A stretch of DNA of 64,000 nucleotides, from positions 19,837 to 83,836 of the forward strand of contig DGQK01000005.1 in assembly GCA_002390745.1 (NCBI GenBank), given 5' to 3'. Position numbers and translations under genes: made by a program. Within the stretch, counting starts at the first letter, position 1; the number at the start of each line of letters is the position of its first letter. Below, one piece after another: positions 52,068 to 60,803 of the stretch. The stretch comes from Bacteroidetes bacterium UBA4416. Its GTDB lineage: Bacteria; Bacteroidota; Bacteroidia; B-17B0; Aurantibacillaceae. The notes under the pieces are model-generated. The model ran no database searches and was not told the origin of the DNA. It saw only the letters and a list, made by a program, of their open reading frames with translations.

Positions 52068-55000
52068 TTACCGTAACAAGGTAATATTTCCTTTTTGCGA
52101 AAAGGGCTTATTCTCTATCGTCATCCCGTCAACACTATAGACGAAGACACCTGTGTCCATCGGTTTTCCACGGAAGCTTCCATCCCAGCCCAGCGTTTTA
52201 TCCGTCGTTTGAAAAACGAGCTCGCCCCAACGGTTAAATATTCTGAGATTAAACGTCGCGATGCAAAAGCCATGAATATTCACATCATCATTCAGGCCGT
52301 CGCCATTCGGAGAAAAAACATTCGGAATAAAAAAGTCGCCGCAAACAAAATCGACCTTTACCAAAACGGAATCCCGGCGCTTGCAGTAAGGCGAATTAGA
52401 GGCCGTGACCATGTATTTTGTAGTCACTGTCGGCTGAACAACGGTATTGGTGCAGCTGGCACAGGCAATCGTTCCATTATCCGGCGTCCAGTAATATGCT
52501 GTGGCATTACCTGTGACACTCACAGGCGCCGTTTGCCCCAGCGAAAGCAGGGTATCTCCAAACGCCCGGACAGATGGCGTATCCACCACATGAATGTAGT
52601 TCGCCATGACCAGCGTATCGCTTCCAAAAGCATTGCCTGTAATTAAAGATACCGGGTAAGTACCGGATGAAGGATAGCAGATGATGGGATCCGGATTATT
52701 GGAAGTTGGGGGCGTTCCGCCCGGAAACAGCCACTGGTAGGTAAAAGGCTGAATGCCGGTTGATGTTGCTGTAAAGCTGACGCAGCCTTTGGTACAGATG
52801 CTGTCATTCGTTAACGTTGTGAACTGACTCACCGGAGGCACACAGTCAAACACCTGTAGGGAAACGGTATTGGTTTCCCTGCAGGAACCGTTGGAGATGG
52901 TGACGGTATAAATAACCGTGACCGTTGATACCGGTTTGGCAACGATGGATGAGCCTGCATTGGATCCCTGGATCGATGCAACAGGGAGCCAGGTATAGGT
53001 ATATGCGCCGCCTGTTGGCACTACGCTGATGGACGCGGTCTTTGTAAGGCACACGGAGGGGCTGGATGCTGTTACGGTAGCGTTGATGGCCGGGCTCACG
53101 CTTACGGTTACCATAGCCGGAAAGGTTGCACAGCCGGCGGCACTCTGCCCGGCAACTGTATACGTTGTGGTCGTCGCAGGATTTGCCAGGAGAGTGGCAG
53201 TTGTCTGCGCTCCGGGTAACCAGGTATAAGTAGAAGCGCCCGAAGCTATTAAAGTCGTTCCGGTGCTGTTAGGACAAATGAGCGTAGCGCCCGGAACAAT
53301 GCTGAGCGAAGCAACCGGTGCTACGGTAACGTTGATGCTTTGTGTACCGGTACAGGCGCCTGTAGTTCCGGTGACGGTATAAACGGTTGTCACCGTTGGA
53401 GAAGCCGATACCGTTGCGCCCGATGTGGCGCTTAACCCAATAGCCGGCGACCATGAATAAGCAGAAGCGCCGGTACCAGTTAAGGTAATGCCTGCGCCAC
53501 CGATGCAATAGGTGCCTGAGCTGGCTGTAATAGTAGGAGTTACAGTAACGACACTCGCCGTGACCACCGCCGACCCTGTACAGGCGCCCGTTGAACCGGT
53601 GACGGTATAGCTGGTGGTGGCCGCCGGTGATGCAATCACTGTGGCGGCGTTGGTCGTATTTAAACCGGTGGAGGGAGACCATGTATAGGATGTAGCGCCT
53701 GAGGCGCCAAGCGTAGCAGAAGATGACGCACAAAGGCTTCCGCCCGCGACGCTTAGCGTAGGATTGTTGGTCACGGACACCGATATAGTATAGGTTCCTG
53801 TACAGCCTGATGCGTTAGCTCCCGTAACCGTATATACCGTTGCTATTGCAGGACTTGCTGTGACGGTTGCTCCGTTGGCGGAGCTTAAGCTGCCGGAAGG
53901 CGCCCAGGTGTACGATGCAGCTCCGGCTACCGTTAAGACCGTGCTGGCAGAAGCGCAAATGGTTGCATTGGAAGACCCACTAAGCACAGGATTAGCCCCA
54001 AGGGAAACCTGCACCGTGTTGGCTCCGGTGCAGCCTCCGGCAGTGAGTCCGCTTACGGTATAAATTGTAGCTGCCCCGGGAGTGGCAACAACGGTGGCTC
54101 CATTGGCGGAGCTTAAGCTGCCGGCAGGTGACCAGGTGTAAGATGCAGCGCCCGAAGCCGTTAAGGTGGCGGAACCAGAAGGGCAGATCGTTGTATTCGG
54201 AGAAACCGTCAATACGGGATTGCTGCCTGCGGTGACTTGCACAGAAGCAGTGCCCACGCAGCCTGTGGCGTTTGTGCCGCTCACCGTATAGGTAGTTGTT
54301 ACTGCCGGTGACGCTGTAACGGAGGCTCCGCTCGCAGAGCTTAAACCGGCGGCAGGCGACCAGGTATAAGACACCGCACCCGAAGCCGTTAAGGTTGTTG
54401 AGCCTGCCGGGCAAACCGTTGCATTGGGAGAAACCGTGAGAACGGGATTGCCCGCTACGGTAACCTGAACGGTAGCACTGCTGGTACAGCCCGACCCATC
54501 TGTTCCCGCGACGGTATAAATGGTCGTTGCAGTTGGCGAGGCCGACACGGATGCGCCATTTACAGAGCTTAAGCCGGCAGCAGGCGACCATGTGTAGGTT
54601 AATGCACCTCCGGCCGTGAGGCTTGCCGTAGCGCCGGCACACAGTGTACTGTTTGGCGATGCGGTGACCGTACAGGTGCTGATGGTCGTACAGATATTTG
54701 TCCATACCGTATTCACCTGCGCAGCCGATAAAGTCCCCGAACTAACGGAAGCATAGCGGATACAGCCCGGAGCAGCTTCGCAGGGCACAGCCGCATCATC
54801 CCTGAAAAAAATAATGGGCGTGGTGATGGTGGCAGGCCTGTACATATTGGTTGCATCCACATAGCTCGAAAAAAACGTTCCGTTCACATAGACAGAAATG
54901 GTATTGGTGGCTGCATCCCTTACAAAGGTGAACAGGTAATAAATATTGGGATTAAAATAAGGGCAGGGCCCTATCGTTCCGTTCGGAAAAAGATTCAGGC

Positions 55001-55370
55001 AATTATTCAGGAGGTAAATGCCGTTGTCAGAGGCCCCGTTCGAAAAATCAATGATGCGGGTGTAACCACTTAAGGCATTGAATTTACAGAAAAGGTTGAT
55101 CGTGTACTGGGATGTGACAGAGTTATTGGGATAACTCAGGCCGGCGCCATCGTTGAAGCAGAAGGCCGTGGAGTACGAACAATACCCCGCAGACGTGGTA
55201 ATGGTTTGGGTGCCAAAGCTTCCCAGCCCTGCACCACAGGCCAGAACCTCTGTCAGGGTGCCCCCACCCGCGGTTCCATTGAAATTGTTATTGAAGAAAT
55301 ATTCCTGCAAGGGCTGAGCACTTAAACAGAACCTGAGCGTGATAAACAAGAAAAATAGTTTCAGCTTCAT
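52068..55370 (-). CDS. Type IX-secreted multi-Ig-like repeat protein with CHU_C sorting domain
   Basis: The product has 1100 residues. A signal peptide (FFLFITLRFCLSAQ) precedes a LamG/concanavalin-like domain (about residues 22-230) with IYLLNN, FTFVRD and VYVNG. About eight Ig-like repeats of 74-78 residues follow (238-842), each with a YTWSP-like core, a TxYTVxG strand and usually a GC near the end. A PKD-like domain (about 845-930) and another degenerate repeat precede the C-terminal FSPNGDGLNDDV...FNRWGELVF...W-DG type B sorting domain (1009-1100). It is likely exported by the type IX system and exposed on the surface as an adhesin or glycan-binding protein. Confidence 0.9.
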   Translation of the reverse strand: MKLKLFFLFITLRFCLSAQPLQEYFFNNNFNGTAGGGTLTEVLACGAGLGSFGTQTITTSAGYCSYSTAFCFNDGAGLSYPNNSVTSQYTINLFCKFNALSGYTRIIDFSNGASDNGIYLLNNCLNLFPNGTIGPCPYFNPNIYYLFTFVRDAATNTISVYVNGTFFSSYVDATNMYRPATITTPIIFFRDDAAVPCEAAPGCIRYASVSSGTLSAAQVNTVWTNICTTISTCTVTASPNSTLCAGATASLTAGGALTYTWSPAAGLSSVNGASVSASPTATTIYTVAGTDGSGCTSSATVQVTVAGNPVLTVSPNATVCPAGSTTLTASGAVSYTWSPAAGLSSASGASVTASPAVTTTYTVSGTNATGCVGTASVQVTAGSNPVLTVSPNTTICPSGSATLTASGAASYTWSPAGSLSSANGATVVATPGAATIYTVSGLTAGGCTGANTVQVSLGANPVLSGSSNATICASASTVLTVAGAASYTWAPSGSLSSANGATVTASPAIATVYTVTGANASGCTGTYTISVSVTNNPTLSVAGGSLCASSSATLGASGATSYTWSPSTGLNTTNAATVIASPAATTSYTVTGSTGACTGSAVVTASVVTVTPTITASSGTYCIGGAGITLTGTGASAYSWSPAIGLSATSGATVSASPTVTTVYTVTGTTGACTGTQSINVTVAPVASLSIVPGATLICPNSTGTTLIASGASTYTWLPGAQTTATLLANPATTTTYTVAGQSAAGCATFPAMVTVSVSPAINATVTASSPSVCLTKTASISVVPTGGAYTYTWLPVASIQGSNAGSSIVAKPVSTVTVIYTVTISNGSCRETNTVSLQVFDCVPPVSQFTTLTNDSICTKGCVSFTATSTGIQPFTYQWLFPGGTPPTSNNPDPIICYPSSGTYPVSLITGNAFGSDTLVMANYIHVVDTPSVRAFGDTLLSLGQTAPVSVTGNATAYYWTPDNGTIACASCTNTVVQPTVTTKYMVTASNSPYCKRRDSVLVKVDFVCGDFFIPNVFSPNGDGLNDDVNIHGFCIATFNLRIFNRWGELVFQTTDKTLGWDGSFRGKPMDTGVFVYSVDGMTIENKPFSQKGNITLLR
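52845..54659 (-). repeat. Tandem coding repeats of about 225-235 bp
   Basis: The eight Ig-like repeats of the secreted protein are visible as diverged DNA repeats, for example repeated segments encoding SYTWSPA and TTYTV. Neighbouring copies 1-4 are most alike, so recombination could change repeat number. Confidence 0.7.
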
Positions 55371-55496
55371 ATCAGTAGCGGATGATATTTAAACCTAAAA
55401 ATGCAGCACAGGAGATTCTGTGTAGCATGAAAAGATATTTTGTAACAAAAAAGAACCGGATACAAGGTTGAATACCTTAAGGATCGCAGCTTTAAA

Positions 55497-55504
55497 CAAA
55501 TATA
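55497..55504 (-). promoter_or_regulatory. -7 element of the secreted repeat protein gene
   Basis: On the minus strand this reads TATATTTG, a perfect TAnnTTTG. It would give a leader of about 120 bases. No clear -33 TTG at the right distance. Confidence 0.35.
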
Positions 55505-55768
55505 CAAAAACTACCTTCATTCCATTATTAATCGACGCTTATTAGACACTTGTATGAGTAAAACCACATTTCGGGTGAGCCTGACAAAACACGTAATATC
55601 TGACGTGATAAAACGGAATAAGCTCTTTTGATTCTTTTTAAGAGTTTACCGGGCATAAATCTAATGCCAAATCCCTAAATTGCATGCTTTGGAAAGAGCG
55701 CCAGCCTCAGACAATTGCAGCGTATCCCATAAAAAAGAAATATCACAGCCAATACATACAACGATCCT

Positions 55769-55795
55769 CATCTGCGGAAATAGTATTTACAGATG
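55769..55795. promoter_or_regulatory. Inverted repeat upstream of the LOG gene
   Basis: CATCTG (55769-55774) and CAGATG (55790-55795) with an inner AAAT/ATTT pair form an imperfect palindrome, just upstream of a TATATTCG -7-like element at 55804-55811. It could be an operator. Confidence 0.3.
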
Positions 55796-55848
55796 CGGAT
55801 TAGTATATTCGTATGATATTCGCAGCACTAAATAAAGCATAAAACGAT

Positions 55849-56562
55849 ATGACCCACGACAAAGAAGAAAAAATCAGGAAGGCTTTCGCGCAGAAAGACT
55901 GGAATGAAATAAAGGCATCAGACAGCTGGCAGATCTTTAAGATCATGAGCGAGTTCGTCAACGGATTTGAAAAAATGCAGCAGATCGGCCCCTGCGTTTC
56001 CATTTTCGGATCGGCCCGCACCAAACCTGAAAACAAATATTACATCCTCGCTGAAGAGATCGCCTTCCAGCTCACGCAACAGGGCTATGGCATCATTACA
56101 GGCGGCGGCCCGGGCATTATGGAAGCCGCCAATAAAGGCGCCAGACGCGGAAAAGGGAAATCGGTAGGCCTCAATATCGAGCTACCTTTCGAACAAAAGC
56201 CAAATGATTACATTGACCGTGACAAGAACATCGACTTCGATTTTTTCTTTGTTCGTAAAACGATCTTCCTGAAATATTCGCAGGGCTTCATCGGCATGCC
56301 GGGCGGCTTTGGCACCATCGATGAGCTATTTGAATCCCTGACTCTCGTACAAACCAACAAGATCGCGGAATTCCCGGTAGTGCTGGTGGGGAAAGAATAT
56401 TGGTCGGGACTGATCGACTGGATCAAGGACACGATGCTGGCTAAAGAAAGTAACATCAATGTGATCGACCTCGACTTGTTTAAAATTGTGGATACTGCCG
56501 AAGAAGCCGTGAAACACATCGTGGATTTCTACAGCAAGTACTTATTGAAACCGAATTTCTAA
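55849..56562 (+). CDS. LOG-family nucleoside monophosphate phosphoribohydrolase
   Basis: The product has 237 residues with the Rossmann-like lysine-decarboxylase-fold signature: IFGSARTKPEN, ITGGGPGIMEAANKGA and the catalytic PGGFGTIDELFE. LOG proteins split N6-modified AMP or other nucleoside 5'-monophosphates into base and ribose 5-phosphate; bacterial members are often annotated 'TIGR00730 Rossmann fold protein'. An N-terminal extension of about 45 helical residues precedes the core. The physiological substrate is not known. Confidence 0.88.
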   Translation: MTHDKEEKIRKAFAQKDWNEIKASDSWQIFKIMSEFVNGFEKMQQIGPCVSIFGSARTKPENKYYILAEEIAFQLTQQGYGIITGGGPGIMEAANKGARRGKGKSVGLNIELPFEQKPNDYIDRDKNIDFDFFFVRKTIFLKYSQGFIGMPGGFGTIDELFESLTLVQTNKIAEFPVVLVGKEYWSGLIDWIKDTMLAKESNINVIDLDLFKIVDTAEEAVKHIVDFYSKYLLKPNF

Positions 56563-56683
56563 TGATAGCTTAAGCGCAGGAAAACGCGTTTTTCAGATTC
56601 TATAAACCATTACATAAACCCTCCGCATTCGGTGCGAATCACTACAGCGTGACAACGAACTTTGCGGTTAAACCAACACGACT

Positions 56684-57454
56684 ATGAAAACCATCTTAAT
56701 CACAGGAAGCACCAGCGGGATTGGCCTGGGCATTGCAACGGAATTTGCCAAAACAAAAGAGTACAACATCGTATTCAACGGCTTGGAGCCTAATGGGGCT
56801 GAAATAGCGGAGGGCGTAGGAAAAGCCTACGGCATCGAAGTGATGTTCAGCAATGCCAACATGCTGAAGCCTGAAGAGTTAAGAAAAATGGTGGATGACG
56901 CCGTTGCCAGATTCGGCAAGATCGACGTGCTGGTAAACAATGCCGGCATTCAACACGTATCGCCGATTGAAGATTTCCCGGACGACAAATGGAATGCCAT
57001 CATCGGTATCAACCTAACATCTGCCTTTTACCTCACCAAAGCCGTTTGGAAAGGCATGAAGGAGCGCCGCTTCGGCAGGATCATCAACATCGCCTCGGCA
57101 CACGGGCTTGTGGCCTCCGAATTTAAAAGCGCTTATGTTGCCAGCAAGCATGGCATCGTTGGCTTTACCAAAACCATTGCGCTCGAAGGAGCGCCGTTCA
57201 ATATCACGGCTAATGCCATTTGCCCGGGCTATGTAAAAACACCGCTCGTGGAAAAGCAAATTGCCGACCAGGCCAAAGCGCATAACATGAGCGAAGCGGA
57301 TGTGGTAAGCAAGGTCTTGCTTTACAAGCAGGCAGTGAAAGAGTTCGTAGCTGTGGAAGAGCTGGGCGCCCTGGCGGTATTTCTTGCTTCCGATATTGCC
57401 AAAACCTTAACCGGGGCAGCGCTACCGGTAGATGGCGGTTGGAACGCCCAATGA
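56684..57454 (+). CDS. 3-hydroxybutyrate dehydrogenase
   Basis: The product has 256 residues, an SDR with TGSTSGIGLGIA, NNAGIQHVSPIEDFP, the catalytic Ser in IASAHG and the Tyr-Lys pair in SAYVASKHG. AGIQHV, the LEGAPFNITANAICPGYVKTPLV region and the C-terminal GAALPVDGGWNAQ are characteristic of D-3-hydroxybutyrate dehydrogenases. It interconverts D-3-hydroxybutyrate and acetoacetate with NAD. No polyhydroxybutyrate or acetoacetyl-CoA gene is adjacent. Confidence 0.9.
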   Translation: MKTILITGSTSGIGLGIATEFAKTKEYNIVFNGLEPNGAEIAEGVGKAYGIEVMFSNANMLKPEELRKMVDDAVARFGKIDVLVNNAGIQHVSPIEDFPDDKWNAIIGINLTSAFYLTKAVWKGMKERRFGRIINIASAHGLVASEFKSAYVASKHGIVGFTKTIALEGAPFNITANAICPGYVKTPLVEKQIADQAKAHNMSEADVVSKVLLYKQAVKEFVAVEELGALAVFLASDIAKTLTGAALPVDGGWNAQ

Positions 57455-57593
57455 TCCCCATAGTGTGGATTGTGGAAAGTGCGGTGAATGCTTTTATTTT
57501 TGCTTCCGGCTCTGTTTTATATCCGACAAAAAAACAATGGCATCTTCGTTGATGAACTATTGTAGCGGCATTTGCTTTGATTAAACGGGCTGT

Positions 57594-57812
57594 ATGAAGC
57601 TCTATCAGAATAAATCCGGGAACTCCGGCGTAGTGGCTTATGAAACGGGCAAAACGTTTATCCGGATTCAATTCGTGGAAGGCGCCCGTTATACCTATAC
57701 CTATAAAAGCGCCGGAAAAAAACACGTGGAGCAAATGAAGCTGCTGGCCGCAGAAGGAAAAGGCTTGTCTGGTTATATCAGCCAGCATGTGAAAGACGCC
57801 TATGACAAGTAG
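57594..57812 (+). CDS. Small KTSC-like protein
   Basis: The product has 72 residues. VVAYETGKTFIRIQFVEGARYTYTY followed by a helix ending GYISQHVKDAYDK fits the KTSC fold, in which a small beta sheet with a Y-x-Y motif is followed by a helix and a terminal I-K-x-x-Y. The family's function is not known. It converges with the DUF5655-like gene 13 bases downstream. Confidence 0.65.
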   Translation: MKLYQNKSGNSGVVAYETGKTFIRIQFVEGARYTYTYKSAGKKHVEQMKLLAAEGKGLSGYISQHVKDAYDK

Positions 57813-57825
57813 GATCGCTCATGCG

Positions 57826-58206
57826 TTAAGCTTTTCCGCCTGTGTAGGCGAGCTTCATGAATTTCAGCACTTCATCATTCACATCCTCTTTCAGCAGCAT
57901 GCGAAAATGATGGTTGAACTGCCGGGCATCTCCCGGCACCTGAGCAATCTTCTGAAAGCAAAGGTTATCCTCATAAGCCCGTTCAAAAGGAAATACCACA
58001 TGCACAAAACCCTTACCCAGCTGCGTGATCCAGGCGATGCGCTTTTGCCCGTTGCTGATGCCGATCATGGTTTTGGCAGGGATGAGCTCCACAGTGCCAA
58101 TGGCCTGGTAGCGCTCCATGAAGTGACGGAGGAGCGAAATGGCTGTTTCTGATTTCCCTGCAAGAAAAGGAGCCAGCGTTTTGTCGTTCGTAAAATCTGT
58201 TGCCAT
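57826..58206 (-). CDS. DUF5655-like small protein
   Basis: The start is the ATG at 58206 (MATDFTNDKTLAPF), giving 126 residues; the 25 residues upstream are not like the family. It has the helix-sheet pattern with HFMERYQAIGTVELIPAKTMIGIS and RIAWITQLGKGFVHVVFPFE, similar to the DUF5655/YdhG-like small proteins often annotated as transport-related or hypothetical. No catalytic residues can be proposed. It is convergent with the KTSC gene. Confidence 0.65.
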   Translation of the reverse strand: MATDFTNDKTLAPFLAGKSETAISLLRHFMERYQAIGTVELIPAKTMIGISNGQKRIAWITQLGKGFVHVVFPFERAYEDNLCFQKIAQVPGDARQFNHHFRMLLKEDVNDEVLKFMKLAYTGGKA

Positions 58207-58307
58207 CTGTCTATCGTAAATGTAGTAAATATTCTTTATGACTGGTGGCATAAGGTTTGAACCATCAAAGTAAACGGTCACACGCTCACATCTTAATATA
58301 TCCTGCT

Positions 58308-58685
58308 ATGAATATTCTGATTATTGAAGATGACAGGCTCCTGGAAAAAACCCTTGAGCTACGGTTAAAAGAAATCGGGCATGAGGTTATCCTCGCGGAA
58401 AACGGTCAGGAAGCCTTAAAAACTGTGAAGCAAGGTATACACTTCGATGTGTTGATCTGCGATGTGCTGATGCCTGAACTTTCGGGTCCTTCCTTTATCT
58501 GGGAAATGCGAAAGCTGATCAGGAGCGATCACATTTGTGTGGTTATGATGTCTGCACTATCCGACGGTGAAAGCTTCATCAGGAAATTAGAGGTGAATTA
58601 CGATTACTACCTGTCCAAGCCCTTTACCTTTGGTGAGCTCAACAGTATCCTGGATGAAATAGAGCTGAAGAAAAAAGCCGGCTAG
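58308..58685 (+). CDS. Single-domain response regulator (CheY-like receiver)
   Basis: The start is the ATG at 58308 (MNILIIEDDRLLEKTL), giving 125 residues. The phosphoacceptor is Asp52 in VLICDVLMPE, with the acidic pair EDD at residues 7-9 and the conserved Lys in YYLSKPF. There is no output domain. It may act through protein contacts or in a phosphorelay. No histidine kinase gene is adjacent, making it an orphan. MMSALSDGESF replaces the usual T/S-A switch region normally. Confidence 0.88.
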   Translation: MNILIIEDDRLLEKTLELRLKEIGHEVILAENGQEALKTVKQGIHFDVLICDVLMPELSGPSFIWEMRKLIRSDHICVVMMSALSDGESFIRKLEVNYDYYLSKPFTFGELNSILDEIELKKKAG

Positions 58686-58699
58686 AGAATCCCAAGCAT

Positions 58700-59071
58700 T
58701 CAGGAGGCAAATTTGGCCCGTGATTTCCGGATGGCGGAAAAATGAGTGGTGGCCCATGCCGTAAGGCCATTGATATGAGGCAGCAAGCTTTCTCCGACCG
58801 CGGTGAGCTCGTATTCCACCCGGGGCGGCACTTCCGGAAAAACGGTACGCTTCACCAAACCATCCGCTTCAAGCGTTCGAAGGGTAACCGTGAGCATTTT
58901 CTGAGAAACATCTTCTATTTCCCGGCTCAATTCATTGAAACGCATCGTACCATTTTCCTCCAGCAGTATCAGCACCAGGATGGACCATTTGTCGCCAATC
59001 CTGTCTAAAATGCTTCTTACCGGGCAGTTTTTCAGGTCCCGGTTATTTTTTTTCAAAATAGTTTCTTTCAT
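58700..59071 (-). CDS. HxlR-family transcriptional regulator
   Basis: The product has 123 residues. A winged helix-turn-helix of HxlR type is clear: CPVRSILDRIGDKWSILVL, FNELSREIEDVSQKMLTVTLRTLEADGLVKR and the wing PRVEYELTAVG. The only cysteine is Cys16 in the CPVR motif, the position used as a redox or quinone sensor in YodB and related proteins. It is divergently transcribed from an NmrA-like reductase gene, like the ytfH-ytfG (qorR-qorB) pair of enterobacteria. It probably represses that gene through the inverted repeat at 59161-59197. Confidence 0.9.
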   Translation of the reverse strand: MKETILKKNNRDLKNCPVRSILDRIGDKWSILVLILLEENGTMRFNELSREIEDVSQKMLTVTLRTLEADGLVKRTVFPEVPPRVEYELTAVGESLLPHINGLTAWATTHFSAIRKSRAKFAS

Positions 59072-59160
59072 AACTGCTTCATTATTAGCAATAGTTTCCT
59101 TTTGGTAAGCATGTCACAAAAAAGTGCCTTCTTGTTTCTTAATTTCGCATGCCGCACCTT

Positions 59161-59197
59161 TACTCTCCAAAAGTAAGTAAAAAACTTTTAGAGAGTA
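59161..59197. promoter_or_regulatory. Probable HxlR operator (inverted repeat)
   Basis: TACTCTCCAAAAGT (59161-59174) and ACTTTTAGAGAGTA (59184-59197) are inverted copies with 13 of 14 matching bases and a 9-base spacer. It lies in the 153-base divergent region, 27 bases before the ATG at 59225. Confidence 0.7.
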
Positions 59198-59224
59198 ATA
59201 CAATCATTAAAAAAAACAAACAAC

Positions 59225-60103
59225 ATGAAACACATCTTAGTAACAGGCGCCACAGGGCAATTAGGGAAAGAGGTAGTCAATGCCTTATTGAAACAAACAC
59301 CTGCCGGTGCCATATCGGTTTTGGTAAGGGACGCAGCAAAAGCAGCGGACCTGAAAGCGAAGGGCGTTGATATCCGGGTAGGAAGCTACGACGACGAAGC
59401 TTCCCTGGTAAACGCATTCAAAGGCATTGACAGTTTGTATTTTGTTTCCGGCAGCGATATTGCCAACAGGAGCCGGCAACATGAGAACGTGGTGAAAGCC
59501 GCAAAGGAAGCCCAGGTAAAGCATGTGGTGTACACCAGCTTTCAGCGCCGCAACGAAACCGCCTCCTCGCCTGTTGCTGCCGTATCTGCCGGGCACCTGG
59601 TTGCGGAAGAAGCGCTAAAAAAATCGGGATTAGCCTACACGATCCTGAAACACGGCCTGTACATGGATATGCTCCCGGTTTTCCTGGGGGAAAAGATCCT
59701 GGAGAGCGGACAGATCTACCAGCCTGCCGGAGACGGAAAAACAGCTTATACCCTGCGGAAAGACCTCGCGGAAGCAGGCGCTGCCATCCTGACTACGGAG
59801 GGGCACGAAAATAAGACCTACGAAGCTTATGCGGGAACGACATACAGCTATCCTGAGATCGCAAAGATCATGGGAAGCATCAGCGGCCGTGAGATCAGCT
59901 ATGTATCGCCAACAGCAGACGAGTACATCAACACACTGACCGGAGCAGGCATGCCGATGGAATATGCCAGGATGTTTGCCGGTTTCGGGGAAGCCATCAG
60001 GCAGGGCGAATTTGCAGATACCAGCAACTTTATAGAAACCATCCTGGGCAGAAAGCCGGTGACCGCCGAAGAGTACCTGAAAGAAATATATAAAGCATCT
60101 TAG
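59225..60103 (+). CDS. NmrA-like NAD(P)-dependent reductase (YtfG/QorB-like)
   Basis: The product has 292 residues. It starts MKHILVTGATGQLGKEVV, with the TGATGQLG dinucleotide loop, VLVRDAAKAADLKAKG (Arg suggesting NADPH) and VGSYDDEASL. It lacks the SDR Tyr-x3-Lys, as in atypical NmrA/QOR2 proteins; YTILKHGLYMDML marks the family. QorB reduces quinones with NADPH. The divergent HxlR gene supports a quinone or electrophile response. Confidence 0.88.
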   Translation: MKHILVTGATGQLGKEVVNALLKQTPAGAISVLVRDAAKAADLKAKGVDIRVGSYDDEASLVNAFKGIDSLYFVSGSDIANRSRQHENVVKAAKEAQVKHVVYTSFQRRNETASSPVAAVSAGHLVAEEALKKSGLAYTILKHGLYMDMLPVFLGEKILESGQIYQPAGDGKTAYTLRKDLAEAGAAILTTEGHENKTYEAYAGTTYSYPEIAKIMGSISGREISYVSPTADEYINTLTGAGMPMEYARMFAGFGEAIRQGEFADTSNFIETILGRKPVTAEEYLKEIYKAS

Positions 60104-60120
60104 TTTTCGGTTGCTCTGAG

Positions 60121-60156
60121 AAAAAGCCGTCATACCTGTGGTGTGGCGGCTTTCTT
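60121..60156 (+). terminator. Terminator after the NmrA-like gene
   Basis: Stem AAAGCCG/CGGCTTT (60123-60129 with 60147-60153), extended imperfectly inward, with a T-rich tail, 20 bases after the stop. Confidence 0.7.
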
Positions 60157-60236
60157 ATTTCAATACGAGATGATTTCCGGATATTATTTGGTAAAACCTG
60201 ATGTTGATTTGAAGATATGTTTTACCTTTCGATGCT

Positions 60237-60743
60237 ATGACGCATAAACAGATCATCAAAGAGGGAATTTTTGTTTCGGGGTCTTTTATCCTGTCCCTCC
60301 TTATTTTTTCTTTAGCAAGCCATCAACGAAGTTTTTATGTCAGTGACATTTATGTGGGAACAAAGAGTATAGAAGGGAATTGGTATGACTTCTTCCTGAA
60401 CTTAAATTTTCCTGCCGGCACTATATTCTTCCTCCCGGTATTGTTTGTTGTCAATACGATCAGGCTTTTCATCCATAAATTCACGTTAAGGCATTTGGTT
60501 ATTTTCCATTTGTTTGTCAGCTTCACATCTCTTATGGTAAGCTTGCTAGTAGCGGCATTTATCAACCACATAGTCTTTCTATTGTCGGATGCAACCATAT
60601 ATCCCCCTTTGAGTGCTATTGCTGAAGAATTATCAAACACCTGGCATCCGGGCCTATGGGCAGCTATCGCTTATTGTTTTTGCCTGGTACAAGTCCTTAT
60701 TCTTATTTTGACTATGGTAAAAGTAAGCCGGTATGATGCATAA
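60237..60743 (+). CDS. Hypothetical membrane protein
   Basis: The product has 168 residues with four predicted membrane helices (about residues 8-28, 54-76, 84-110 and 136-160). It is not recognised. Codon use is more AT-rich than its neighbours (many TTT, ATT, TTA codons), which may indicate recent acquisition or weak expression. The open frame is intact and has an ATG in a normal position. Confidence 0.55.
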   Translation: MTHKQIIKEGIFVSGSFILSLLIFSLASHQRSFYVSDIYVGTKSIEGNWYDFFLNLNFPAGTIFFLPVLFVVNTIRLFIHKFTLRHLVIFHLFVSFTSLMVSLLVAAFINHIVFLLSDATIYPPLSAIAEELSNTWHPGLWAAIAYCFCLVQVLILILTMVKVSRYDA

Positions 60744-60803
60744 TACAGTCCGTTGTTGTTATGGGAGAATTCAGCGCTCCCTTCATTTCATTATCTCTTC
60801 TTT

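Larger units (their letters stand above)
55371..55848. other. Long AT-rich divergent intergenic region
   Basis: About 480 bases with no supportable gene or RNA. It holds a minus-strand -7 element at 55497-55504 for the secreted protein and an inverted repeat at 55769-55795 before the LOG gene. The rest shows nothing I recognise. Confidence 0.5.

Noticed and set aside
52095..52646. Open frame opposite the end of the secreted repeat protein
   Set aside because: Antisense shadow of the sorting domain, rich in Arg and Ile without recognisable domains.
52845..54659. Repeats that might be read as a CRISPR or minisatellite array
   Set aside because: The units are about 230 bases, diverged, in one coding frame, and encode Ig-like domains.
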